From assembly GCA_022600695.1 (NCBI GenBank), contig JAHZJY010000088.1:1-10260 (forward strand): 10,260 nt of DNA. The letters run 5' to 3'. A program made the translations under genes and the position numbers. Shown here piece by piece: positions 1-5,423 of the stretch (positions are counted from its first letter, which is position 1; each line of letters starts with the position of its first letter). The DNA comes from Actinomycetes bacterium (GTDB taxonomy: Bacteria; Actinomycetota; Actinomycetes; Mycobacteriales; Mycobacteriaceae). Below the pieces are notes generated by a model. That model did no database searches. It was not told where the DNA came from and worked only from the letters and a program-made list of their open reading frames with translations.

Positions 1-498
1 CCGGTCATCCTGGTAGAGCTCAACACAGGGGGCGACCAGCCAGGCGGCCGCGGCGCCGGCGCGGCCGTCCTGGCCGAATCGAATCTGGCCTTCGCAAGCC
101 AGCCGGGAGCCGGCGTAGATCGGATCGTTGGCGGCGGTCGGGGCCGCGAAGCCCAGTCCGCGAAGGGCGCTGGCGACTTCGCCTGCCTGGCCGCCCTGGC
201 CGCTGGCATTGAGTACCCGGATTCTGGTCTCCGCGAGCTTGGCCGGTGCCACGTCCACCAACGACGAGCCGGACAACCGGGCCCCGAGGGTGGGGGCGTC
301 CTGGTCCGTCGCCGTCGGTGGCGCGTTACACGCCGACACCTCGTCGACTTTGACCGGGCGGGTCAGAACGAATGTCCACGACAATGCCGCCAGTACCGCC
401 AGAACCGCCACAGCGGTGATCGCCGGGCGGTAGTTGCGGCGGCGGAACGGCTGTCCGTCCCGATCGCGACTGGAGCCTTCGGTGATGTGAGCGACCAC
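1..498 (-). CDS. cei: Cell envelope integrity protein Cei, LytR_C-domain membrane protein (partial, C-terminus off the left edge)
   Basis: This is the N-terminal 166 residues of a single-pass membrane protein matching mycobacterial Cei (Rv2700 family), a protein needed for normal cell-envelope integrity. A short basic cytoplasmic N-terminus (residues 1-24, with PFRRRN) precedes one membrane span at about 25-45. The extracytoplasmic part contains a LytR_C-like domain from about residue 88, with the typical VLNASG at 95-100 and the mycobacterial block PTAANDPIYAGSRL at 120-133. Three extracytoplasmic cysteines (57, 135, 158) could form disulfides. The GTG start is chosen because the protein then begins VVAHITEG, as remembered for orthologues, and because a -10 hexamer ends 6 nt upstream. 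The gene is divergent from the DUF4193 gene across 185 bp. LytR_C domains occur in envelope proteins such as VirR; a ligand cannot be read from the sequence. Confidence 0.9.
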   Translation of the reverse strand, partial: MVAHITEGSSRDRDGQPFRRRNYRPAITAVAVLAVLAALSWTFVLTRPVKVDEVSACNAPPTATDQDAPTLGARLSGSSLVDVAPAKLAETRIRVLNASGQGGQAGEVASALRGLGFAAPTAANDPIYAGSRLACEGQIRFGQDGRAGAAAAWLVAPCVELYQDDR

Positions 499-504
499 GA
501 GAGC

Positions 505-510
505 ACTCTA
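505..510 (-). promoter_or_regulatory. Candidate -10 hexamer (TAGAGT) for a leaderless cei mRNA
   Basis: Read on the minus strand, TAGAGT fits the mycobacterial TANNNT -10 pattern. It is followed by exactly 6 nt (GCTCTC) and then the cei GTG at 498. With standard -10 geometry the G of the start codon would be +1. There is no recognisable -35 and no Shine-Dalgarno sequence, both compatible with leaderless transcription. This is pattern-based inference. Confidence 0.45.
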
Positions 511-617
511 GAGGCAGGCTGCGACACGTCGGTGTCCTCCGGACCGGGACGCCCCCGCTCAATGGCCGGTGTGACGTAAAACACATGCCAACTCCGTGCG
601 AACGGGGCACGAATCGT

Positions 618-646
618 TTGGCGCAGGCGTTCGACGCTGATACAAA
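618..646 (+). promoter_or_regulatory. Candidate promoter for the DUF4193 gene (-35 TTGGCG, -10 TACAAA, 17-bp spacer)
   Basis: TTGGCG at 618-623 and TACAAA at 641-646 are separated by 17 bp, the optimal SigA-type spacing. The -10 is imperfect because its last base is A rather than T. A start near 653 would give a 5' leader of about 30 nt before the ATG at 684, leaving room for the GAGGA ribosome-binding site at 671-675. The rest of the 185-bp cei/DUF4193 intergenic region (499-683) shows only a weak GACAC/GTGTC inverted repeat (523-536). Confidence 0.35.
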
Positions 647-683
647 GGCCTGCTGAGGCTGGACGAGGACGAGGATGGGACGG

Positions 684-986
684 ATGGCTACCGACTACGA
701 CGCCCCACGGCGTACCGAGACCGACGAGGCGTCCGAGGACTCACTCGAAGAACTCAAGGCGCGCCGGAACGAGGCGCAATCCGCCGCTGTTGACGTCGAC
801 GAATCCGAGTCCGCGGAGTCTTTCGAACTGCCCGGGGCCGACCTCTCCGGAGAGGAGCTGTCGGTCCGGGTGGTTCCCAAGAAAGCCGACGAGTTCACCT
901 GCGCGAGCTGTTTTCTCGTGCACCATCGCAGTCGGCTTGCCAGTGAGAAGAACGGCGAGTTGCTCTGCACGGACTGCGCGCCGTGA
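684..986 (+). CDS. DUF4193 family small Cys4 (zinc-ribbon-like) protein
   Basis: This 100-residue acidic protein is almost identical, as far as I recall, to mycobacterial Rv2699c. The N-terminal half is hydrophilic and rich in Glu, Asp and Ser (EDSLEELKARRNE at 18-30, DVDESESAESFELPG at 37-51). The C-terminal half carries two CxxC pairs, CASC at 73-76 and CTDC at 95-98, followed by only two residues. This is a probable structural zinc site with a basic VHHRSR segment between the pairs. The function is unknown; the layout resembles small zinc-binding proteins that contact RNA polymerase or nucleic acid, but that is only a guess. The ATG at 684 is chosen because MATDYDAPRR is the remembered conserved start and GAGGA lies 8 nt upstream. 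An in-frame ATG at 675 with its own AGGA is a possible alternative adding three residues. It is convergent with the DUF3093 gene, with 5 bp between stop codons. Confidence 0.9.
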   Translation: MATDYDAPRRTETDEASEDSLEELKARRNEAQSAAVDVDESESAESFELPGADLSGEELSVRVVPKKADEFTCASCFLVHHRSRLASEKNGELLCTDCAP

Positions 987-991
987 CGGCG

Positions 992-1468
992 TCAGCTGCG
1001 TAACGCCGCCAAGAGCAACTCCGGGCGCCGGCAGCTGATCAACCAGTACGGAGTCGGGTCGTCTGGGTCCTCGAACACCACCAGGGCCATCGAACCGACC
1101 CAGGTGCGGTGCAGCACGTAGGCCGCCGGATCGAGTTGGCGGCCCAGGGCCGCTGATTTGGCGCTGCGCGGTACGGCGGCCGAGCGGGTCACGATAGCGG
1201 TGGGGAGGTGGGCCTCCCCGGCCCACAGTTCGACATCGGTGCCGGTGTTGACGACGCGCACCTCGACGCGGCTGAGCCACAGCAACACGCCGACGGCCGC
1301 CGCACCCAACACGAGGTAGGGCAGCCACGGCGGTAGGTTCCGGATACCCATGTTCACCTCGGCTGCCAGCACCGCCGACAGACCCACACCGATCGGCCAC
1401 CACCACCACGGCACCCACAACCGCTCTCGATACAGCACGGTTTGCGTGACGACGGGCGAACCAGACAC
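992..1468 (-). CDS. DUF3093 family membrane protein
   Basis: The predicted 158-residue protein matches the actinobacterial DUF3093 family (Rv2698 in M. tuberculosis). It starts with a short N-terminus and a conserved [13 protein letters not shown] block (13-25). Two closely spaced membrane helices follow (about 24-40 and 49-66), then a soluble beta-rich C-terminal domain (about 67-158) that resembles bacterial PH-like membrane-associated domains. No catalytic motif is visible and the function is unknown. The GTG at 1468 is preferred because it gives a family-like length and lies 7 nt downstream of a -10 hexamer. An in-frame GTG at 1501 would extend into dut and is less likely. Start codons of this gene and dut are separated by only 25 bp, so the two share one promoter pocket. 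The 3' end is convergent with the DUF4193 gene. Confidence 0.85.
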   Translation of the reverse strand: MSGSPVVTQTVLYRERLWVPWWWWPIGVGLSAVLAAEVNMGIRNLPPWLPYLVLGAAAVGVLLWLSRVEVRVVNTGTDVELWAGEAHLPTAIVTRSAAVPRSAKSAALGRQLDPAAYVLHRTWVGSMALVVFEDPDDPTPYWLISCRRPELLLAALRS

Positions 1469-1475
1469 CTGGCCA

Positions 1476-1485
1476 AGGGTAGTCT
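1476..1485. promoter_or_regulatory. Candidate symmetric bidirectional promoter between the DUF3093 gene and dut
   Basis: The 10-bp AGGGTAGTCT holds two opposing TANNNT hexamers that share the central TA. TAGTCT on the plus strand (1480-1485) lies 8 nt before the dut GTG at 1494. TACCCT on the minus strand (1481-1476) lies 7 nt before the DUF3093 GTG at 1468. Neither start has a good Shine-Dalgarno sequence. This geometry predicts divergent leaderless transcripts from one open complex region. Any -35 elements would lie inside or at the edge of the opposite gene, and none is obvious. Confidence 0.5.
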
Positions 1486-1493
1486 GTGGGATC

Positions 1494-1958
1494 GTGCTCA
1501 CCAGTCTCCCGGTGGTTCGACTGGACCGCGACCTGCCCCTGCCCACCCGGGCCCACGACGGCGACGCCGGCGTTGATCTCTACAGCGCCGAGGACGTCGA
1601 ACTGGCACCCGGGCAGCGGGCTCTGGTTTCCACCGGTATCGCCGTGGCTATTCCCCACGGCATGGTGGGCTTGGTGCATCCGCGCTCCGGTCTGGCCGCG
1701 CGGCTGGGACTGTCGATCGTCAACAGTCCCGGGACCATCGACGCCGGGTATCGAGGGGCGATCAGGATTTCGCTGATCAACCTCGATCCCGCGACGCCGA
1801 TAGCGATCCGGCGTGGTGACCGGATCGCCCAACTGGTGGTTCAGCGGGTTGAACTGCCAGAGTTGGTCGAGGTGGCCTCATTCGACGAGGCCGGCCTGGC
1901 TGACACCACCCGTGGCCAGGGCGGTCATGGTTCCTCCGGCGGACATGCGAGTTTGTGA
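1494..1958 (+). CDS. dut: Deoxyuridine 5'-triphosphate nucleotidohydrolase (dUTPase)
   Basis: This enzyme hydrolyses dUTP to dUMP and pyrophosphate in the cytoplasm, keeping uracil out of DNA and supplying dUMP for dTMP synthesis. The 154-residue length equals that of M. tuberculosis Dut. All five trimeric dUTPase motifs are present: [12 protein letters not shown] (20-31), PRSGLA (63-68), [12 protein letters not shown] (77-88, catalytic Asp83 and uracil-stacking Tyr86), RGDRIAQ (107-113) and the C-terminal P-loop-like [11 protein letters not shown] (140-150, Arg140 and His145). The mycobacterial surface-loop region AGLADTT (133-139) is also present. The GTG start gives the family length, lies 8 nt after a -10 hexamer and has no strong Shine-Dalgarno. 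The TGA stop overlaps the ATG of the DUF3710 gene (TGATG), indicating an operon with translational coupling. Being a trimeric enzyme with shared active sites, it should be complete and functional. Confidence 0.97.
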   Translation: MLTSLPVVRLDRDLPLPTRAHDGDAGVDLYSAEDVELAPGQRALVSTGIAVAIPHGMVGLVHPRSGLAARLGLSIVNSPGTIDAGYRGAIRISLINLDPATPIAIRRGDRIAQLVVQRVELPELVEVASFDEAGLADTTRGQGGHGSSGGHASL

Positions 1959-2821
1959 TGGCATTCGGACGACGTAAACGCGAACAAGACGGCGGCGCGA
2001 CCCCCGAGGGGGACCAGAGCGGGCCCGATCGCAGCGACGACAACGCCGAGGGTTTGGTAGAGGCGGTTTCCGACCCGACTGAGCCGGCTCTCACGGCCAC
2101 CGGCGGCGACTTCGAGGGACCGTTCGACATCGACGATTTCGACGATCCCGAGGAAGCCGTCACGGCCCGCCTGGACCTGGGCTCTGTGTTGATTCCTACC
2201 CCGCCGGGCGGCCAGGTGCAGGTGGAGTTCAACCAGACCGGTGTTCCCAGTGCAATCTGGGTGGTTACTCCCAACGGCCGCTTCACCATCGCCGCCTACG
2301 CCGCACCCAAGTCGCCGGGCCTATGGCGGGAAGTGGCCGGCGAGCTTGCCGATGCGTTGCGCAACGACAATGCCGCGGTGTCCATCGAGGACGGCCCGTG
2401 GGGGCGCGAGGTGGTCGGCACGGGCGCCGGCGCGGTCCGGTTCATCGGGGTGGACGGTTACCGCTGGATGATCCGCTGCGTGGCCAACGGCGGGTTGGAG
2501 ACGATGCCCCAGTTGGTGGCGCAGGCCCGGGAAGCTCTGGCCGACACCGTCGTCCGGCGAGATGACACGCCGCTGCCGGTGCGGACACCGCTGCCGGTGC
2601 AGCTACCCGAACCGCTGGCCGCGCAGCTACGCGCCGCCGCCGCCCAGCAGGCCGAGCAGGCGCAGGCCCAGCAGGCCATGATCGCCGCCCAGCAGGCCGC
2701 ACTCGCCCAACAGCAACAGCAACCGCACCAGCAACCGGAGTCGGAGCCGGATGCGCGCAGAACCGAGCCCGGGGCGTCGATGCGCCAGGTGCGCAGCACC
2801 AGTACCAGCACCGGCGGCTGA
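1958..2821 (+). CDS. DUF3710 family protein with Gln/Ala-rich C-terminal tail
   Basis: This 287-residue soluble protein matches the actinobacterial DUF3710 family (Rv2696c). Region 1-65 is a charged, probably disordered start (MAFGRRKRE, then acidic stretches). The conserved domain spans about 66-200, with RLDLGSVLIP (71-80), VWVVTPNGRFTI-like strands (about 100-111), KSPGLWREV (118-126), GPWGREV (146-152) and GVDGYRWMIRCV (164-175). The tail from about 205 has a TPLPV repeat and then a Gln/Ala-rich stretch (about 225-260) that could form a helix or coiled coil. There are no membrane segments and no known catalytic residues. The ATG at 1958 overlaps the dut TGA; an in-frame GTG at 1955 would add one residue. 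Co-translation with dut is conserved in mycobacteria as I recall, hinting at a nucleotide or DNA-related role, but the function is unknown. Confidence 0.9.
   Translation: MAFGRRKREQDGGATPEGDQSGPDRSDDNAEGLVEAVSDPTEPALTATGGDFEGPFDIDDFDDPEEAVTARLDLGSVLIPTPPGGQVQVEFNQTGVPSAIWVVTPNGRFTIAAYAAPKSPGLWREVAGELADALRNDNAAVSIEDGPWGREVVGTGAGAVRFIGVDGYRWMIRCVANGGLETMPQLVAQAREALADTVVRRDDTPLPVRTPLPVQLPEPLAAQLRAAAAQQAEQAQAQQAMIAAQQAALAQQQQQPHQQPESEPDARRTEPGASMRQVRSTSTSTGG
2571..2600 (+). repeat. Two 12-bp direct repeats inside the DUF3710 gene
   Basis: CGCTGCCGGTGC occurs at 2571-2582 and again at 2589-2600, an 18-bp period that keeps frame. It encodes the repeated peptide TPLPV in the linker before the Gln-rich tail. 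It looks like slippage-type duplication within a low-constraint linker. Confidence 0.7.
2642..2698 (+). repeat. Three 12-bp direct repeats encoding the Gln/Ala-rich tail of the DUF3710 protein
   Basis: GCCCAGCAGGCC occurs at 2642-2653, 2666-2677 and 2687-2698, spaced 24 and 21 bp apart, all in the same reading frame and each encoding AQQA. A run of CAA and CAG codons follows at about 2707-2740. The pattern suggests a length-variable, slippage-prone tail. Confidence 0.75.
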
Positions 2822-2828
2822 CAGCGGT

Positions 2829-3539
2829 TCAGTCGATCGCGGCAAGCGCCGTGAGGCACGCGGCCCCGAGTAGCGTGGGCTGCGGACCGAATTCCACGAG
2901 GCTGACCTCGTGCAGTGCGGCCCGGGGCGCCGATGAGACCCACTCGACGGCCACCCGGTAAGGGTGGATCGGGTCGTCTGGTGCGGCCGCAATGCCCAGT
3001 GGGGTAACCAGTCGGTGCAGTTCGGCGATGGTCGGTGCCGCATACGTCGCGGCCTCTCGCATTGCATCGGGCAGCGCCGGCCACTGTCGTGCCCAGGAAC
3101 GGGTCAGCTCGTCGGCCAGCCACCCGGGGCTCGACGCGCGCATGGCGGCGGTGGTGGCCTCTAAACCGTCGCGGTCGAGCACAGCCGCGGTGTGGTGTGC
3201 CGACACGGCGGCCGGTGCGCCGCCAGGTGACCCGGTCCACGGTGGAAGCGCGGCCAGGACCGCGACGGTTTGCCGGGGGTGGCCCGACGCCCACGCGGTG
3301 GCCACCGCCGCTCCCAGGGACACCCCGCCCACGGCGATCCGACCGTGCCTCGCGCCCGCCTCGTCCAGCGCTCGCCGATAGCCGCTGACCAGTCCGCCCG
3401 GCTCCGGGGCCACCACCTCCACCACCGCACCGGCACCCGTCAGGGGCTCGTCGAAGGCCCGCCGCAGGTAGTGCTCATCAGAACCGGTCCCGGGCAGCAG
3501 CACGGTGACCACGCCCCGGATGCTGATTGCCACCCCCAT
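2829..3539 (-). CDS. Alpha/beta hydrolase family protein
   Basis: The 236-residue protein has the outline of a small single-domain alpha/beta hydrolase (Rv2695-like). After strand 1 (RGVVTVLLPGTGSD, 8-21) the LPGTGSD turn is the likely oxyanion-hole region. The nucleophile elbow is GVSLG (72-76, Ser74), in AVGGVSLGAAVATAWA. A probable acid lies in AAPDDPIHP (185-193, Asp188 or Asp189). The catalytic His may be His210 in ALHEVS, which I cannot fix with certainty. There is no signal peptide, so it should be cytoplasmic; the substrate is unknown. The ATG at 3539 is favoured over the ATG at 3545 on remembered family length, and neither has a strong Shine-Dalgarno. It is convergent with the DUF3710 gene (7 bp between stops) and divergent from the OB-fold gene. 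Confidence 0.82.
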   Translation of the reverse strand: MGVAISIRGVVTVLLPGTGSDEHYLRRAFDEPLTGAGAVVEVVAPEPGGLVSGYRRALDEAGARHGRIAVGGVSLGAAVATAWASGHPRQTVAVLAALPPWTGSPGGAPAAVSAHHTAAVLDRDGLEATTAAMRASSPGWLADELTRSWARQWPALPDAMREAATYAAPTIAELHRLVTPLGIAAAPDDPIHPYRVAVEWVSSAPRAALHEVSLVEFGPQPTLLGAACLTALAAID

Positions 3540-3641
3540 GATCATGCCGGTGCCGCCGTCGCCACCCGATGAGAGGGTGTGCCCCGTGGCGCGGCCGGAC
3601 CAAGAGGTCTACCGTGGCGGTGGCAGTGTGACCGAGTGTTC

Positions 3642-3647
3642 AGGAGA
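3642..3647 (+). promoter_or_regulatory. Strong ribosome-binding site fixing the start of the OB-fold gene
   Basis: AGGAGA lies 4 nt before the ATG at 3652 (core AGGAG, 5-nt spacing), the clearest Shine-Dalgarno in the window. It selects this ATG over in-frame upstream codons such as the GTG at 3628. A TACCGT hexamer at 3610-3615 is a weak candidate -10 for this gene. Otherwise the 112-bp divergent region from 3540 to 3651 shows nothing distinct. Confidence 0.7.
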
Positions 3648-3651
3648 GATC

Positions 3652-4023
3652 ATGGCTGCGGCCGAAGGGTTTGTTCGCCGCTTGACCCGGCGACTGACGG
3701 AAAGCCCCGCGGCGCGAGACGCCGAAGAACTCACCGGAGAGGCCGCGAGCACCGGGGCCCAACGTGCGTGCGATTGCCGACGCGGTCAGGAAGCCACCAT
3801 GGTCGGAACCTTGCGCAGCGTGGAGACCAATGCCAAGGGCTGCGCGGGCGGGGTGCGCGCGGAGTTATTCGACGGCACCGATACCGTGACCCTGGTCTGG
3901 CTCGGGCAGCGCCGGATCCCCGGCATCGACTGCGGCCGCACTCTTAAGGTCTCCGGCCGGGTGGGCATGCTCGACAACGGTGACAAGGCGATCTACAACC
4001 CGCACTACGAGATTCACCGCTGA
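3652..4023 (+). CDS. OB-fold nucleic acid binding domain-containing protein
   Basis: This 123-residue protein matches mycobacterial Rv2694c. An N-terminal basic helix (FVRRLTRRLTE, 7-17) is followed by a helical linker and a compact OB-fold (about 45-120). Strands run through TMVGTLRSVE (49-58), GVRAELFDGTDTVTLVWLG (67-85), RTLKVSGRVG (96-105) and KAIYNPHYEIH (112-122). The NPHYE ending is typical of RecG- or tRNA_anti-like OB domains that bind single-stranded nucleic acid. Four cysteines are present (Cys40, Cys42, Cys64, Cys94). There is no catalytic domain, so it may be a small RNA or ssDNA binding factor; its partner is unknown. Its TGA overlaps the ATG of a 15-codon micro-ORF leading to the DUF3159 gene, indicating one transcription unit. 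Confidence 0.88.
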   Translation: MAAAEGFVRRLTRRLTESPAARDAEELTGEAASTGAQRACDCRRGQEATMVGTLRSVETNAKGCAGGVRAELFDGTDTVTLVWLGQRRIPGIDCGRTLKVSGRVGMLDNGDKAIYNPHYEIHR

Positions 4024-4070
4024 TGTCTGCCGACCCGGTCGTGGCCAGGTCAGCCGGGTTCGGGCGATGA
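4023..4070 (+). CDS. Possible 15-codon coupling micro-ORF between the OB-fold and DUF3159 genes
   Basis: An ATG at 4023 overlaps the OB-fold stop (TGATG). Its frame runs 15 codons (MSADPVVARSAGFGR) and stops at TGA 4068-4070, overlapping the ATG of the DUF3159 gene (ATGA). Both junctions are the classic overlaps used for termination-reinitiation. DUF3159 has no convincing Shine-Dalgarno of its own. The micro-ORF could arise by chance at this GC content, so its translation is inference. Confidence 0.3.
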   Translation: MSADPVVARSAGFGR

Positions 4071-4741
4071 GCGAGCCCAGCCGGGCGCCCGGACAGGCGC
4101 TGCTCGGTCAGATGGGCGGCGTCAGCGGTCTGATCTACTCCGCCCTGCCGGTGGCGGTCCTCGTCCCGGTCAACACCGCGTTCGGTCTGTTGCCCGCCTT
4201 GTTCGCCGCGCTGAGCGCGGCTGCGGCAATTCTGGTGTGGCGGCTCGTCCGGCGCGACTCCGTCCAACCGGCAGTCGCCGGGTTCCTCGGTGTCGGAATC
4301 AGCGCATTGATCGCCTGGGTGGTCGGCGCATCCAAGGGCTACTTCCTGCTGGGCATCTGGACATCACTGATCTGGGCAACGGTGTTCACGCTGTCGGTGC
4401 TTTTTCGGCGGCCGGTAGTGGGTTACGTGTGGAGTTGGGTCACCGGTGGTGGCCGGGACTGGCGCGAGTCGCGGCGGGCGGTGCTGGCATTCGATATCGC
4501 GACGCTGACCTGGGTGGCCGTCTTCGGCTCCCGATTCCTCGTGCAGAACCACCTTTACGACGCGGACAAGACCGGCTGGCTCGGCGTCGCGCGTATCGCG
4601 ATGGGCTGGCCGTTGGCGGCGATCGGGGCGCTGGTCACCTATCTGGCCATCCGGAAGGCGCAGCGGGCCATCCATGCCGACCGCGCGGCTGACCATCCCG
4701 CCGACGACACCGATACCGACGCCGAACCGGCCCGGGACTGA
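4067..4741 (+). CDS. DUF3159 family multi-pass membrane protein
   Basis: The predicted 224-residue integral membrane protein matches actinobacterial DUF3159 (Rv2693c, about the same length). It has a short N-terminus ending in QMGGVSGLIYSALPVAVLV and about six membrane helices (roughly 21-38, 40-60, 70-88, 92-113, 143-160, 177-196). A polar loop RRPVVGYVWSWVTGG (114-128) follows the fourth helix. It ends in a hydrophilic acidic tail rich in Asp (about 203-224). The loop and helix plan recalls septation protein A (YciB/IspA)-type membrane proteins, but I would not transfer that function. The first possible ATG in this register after the OB-fold gene is at 4067; upstream codons in frame lack a start. 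It is probably co-transcribed with the OB-fold gene and convergent with trkB (16 bp between stops). Confidence 0.87.
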   Translation: MSEPSRAPGQALLGQMGGVSGLIYSALPVAVLVPVNTAFGLLPALFAALSAAAAILVWRLVRRDSVQPAVAGFLGVGISALIAWVVGASKGYFLLGIWTSLIWATVFTLSVLFRRPVVGYVWSWVTGGGRDWRESRRAVLAFDIATLTWVAVFGSRFLVQNHLYDADKTGWLGVARIAMGWPLAAIGALVTYLAIRKAQRAIHADRAADHPADDTDTDAEPARD

Positions 4742-4757
4742 CCCGCGGCACTGACCG

Positions 4758-5423
4758 CTATCCGCGTCCGCCGGCGAGCAGGGTGCGCAGGTCGCTCTCG
4801 ACCTCTGGCGCAGCGACGAAGAGCAATTCGTCCCCGCCTTCGAGTGGCTCGTCCCGTTCGGGGACGATGACACGCTGGCCGCGCAGAATCGTCACCAGCG
4901 CGACGTCGCGCGGCAGGTTAAGCTTCCGAACCGGTCGCCCGCCCCACGGCGTGTTGTCGGGCAGGGTGATCTCGACCAGGTTGGCGTGGCCCTTGCGGAA
5001 TTCCAGCAACCGCACCACGTCACCTACCGCGAAGGCCTCCTCCACCAGCGATGCCAGCATCCGGGGAGTCGAGACGGCCACATCGACACCCCAGGCGCTG
5101 TCGAAGAGCCACTCGTTGCGCGGGTCGTTGACCCGCGCCACCACCCGGGGAGCCGCGAACTCCGTCTTGGCGAGCAGGGAGAGCACGACATTGGCCTTGT
5201 CGTCACCGGTCGCGGCGATCACGACATCGAAATCCTCGAGGTGTATCGCCTCCAGGAGGCTCAGTTCGCAGGCATCACCGAAGTGCCAGTCGGCTGCCGG
5301 TATCGCATCGACGTCGAAGTGGTCGGGATTGCGCTCGATGAGGGTGACCTGATGGGAGTTCTCCACCAGTTCCCGGGCGATGGAACGGCCGACGGCCCCG
5401 GCGCCGGCGATCGCGACCTTCAT
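4758..5423 (-). CDS. trkB: Potassium uptake regulatory protein TrkB (CeoC), RCK domain
   Basis: This 221-residue cytosolic protein is an RCK/TrkA-N regulatory subunit that senses nucleotides and gates potassium transport. The Rossmann nucleotide-binding domain begins at once: MKVAIAGAGAVGRS with GAGAVG at 6-11 and the ribose-binding acidic residue Glu30 in TLIERNPD. FGDACE (48-53), ATGDDKANV (71-79) and VVARVNDPRNEWLF (94-107) follow in the conserved order. An RCK_C (TrkA-C) domain covers about 136-215, with TPWGGRPVRKLNLP (158-171) and EGGDELLFVA (195-204). It overlaps trkA by 4 nt (ATGA), so the two RCK proteins are translationally coupled and probably form a heteromeric ring. From memory it is the orthologue of Rv2692. 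No membrane channel subunit is encoded alongside it. Confidence 0.93.
   Translation of the reverse strand: MKVAIAGAGAVGRSIARELVENSHQVTLIERNPDHFDVDAIPAADWHFGDACELSLLEAIHLEDFDVVIAATGDDKANVVLSLLAKTEFAAPRVVARVNDPRNEWLFDSAWGVDVAVSTPRMLASLVEEAFAVGDVVRLLEFRKGHANLVEITLPDNTPWGGRPVRKLNLPRDVALVTILRGQRVIVPERDEPLEGGDELLFVAAPEVESDLRTLLAGGRG

Noticed and set aside
1202..1219. GGGGAGG-TGGG-CCTCCCC perfect 7-bp stem, possible terminator or operator
   Set aside because: It lies in the middle of the DUF3093 coding region, far from either gene end, with no U-tract; probably chance in GC-rich codons.
741..1832. Long open frame on the minus strand crossing the DUF4193, DUF3093 and dut genes
   Set aside because: It is low-complexity Gly/Arg/Pro-rich translation with no family resemblance and overlaps three well-supported genes. 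It is a high-GC artefact.
2458..3294. Minus-strand open frame of 278 codons across the DUF3710 end and the hydrolase gene
   Set aside because: It runs out of frame through the alpha/beta hydrolase gene and antisense to the DUF3710 tail; its composition is an Arg/Gly/Cys-rich shadow.
3505..3651. Upstream extension of the OB-fold protein to an ATG at 3505
   Set aside because: It would overlap the divergent hydrolase start, and the strong AGGAGA site selects the ATG at 3652.
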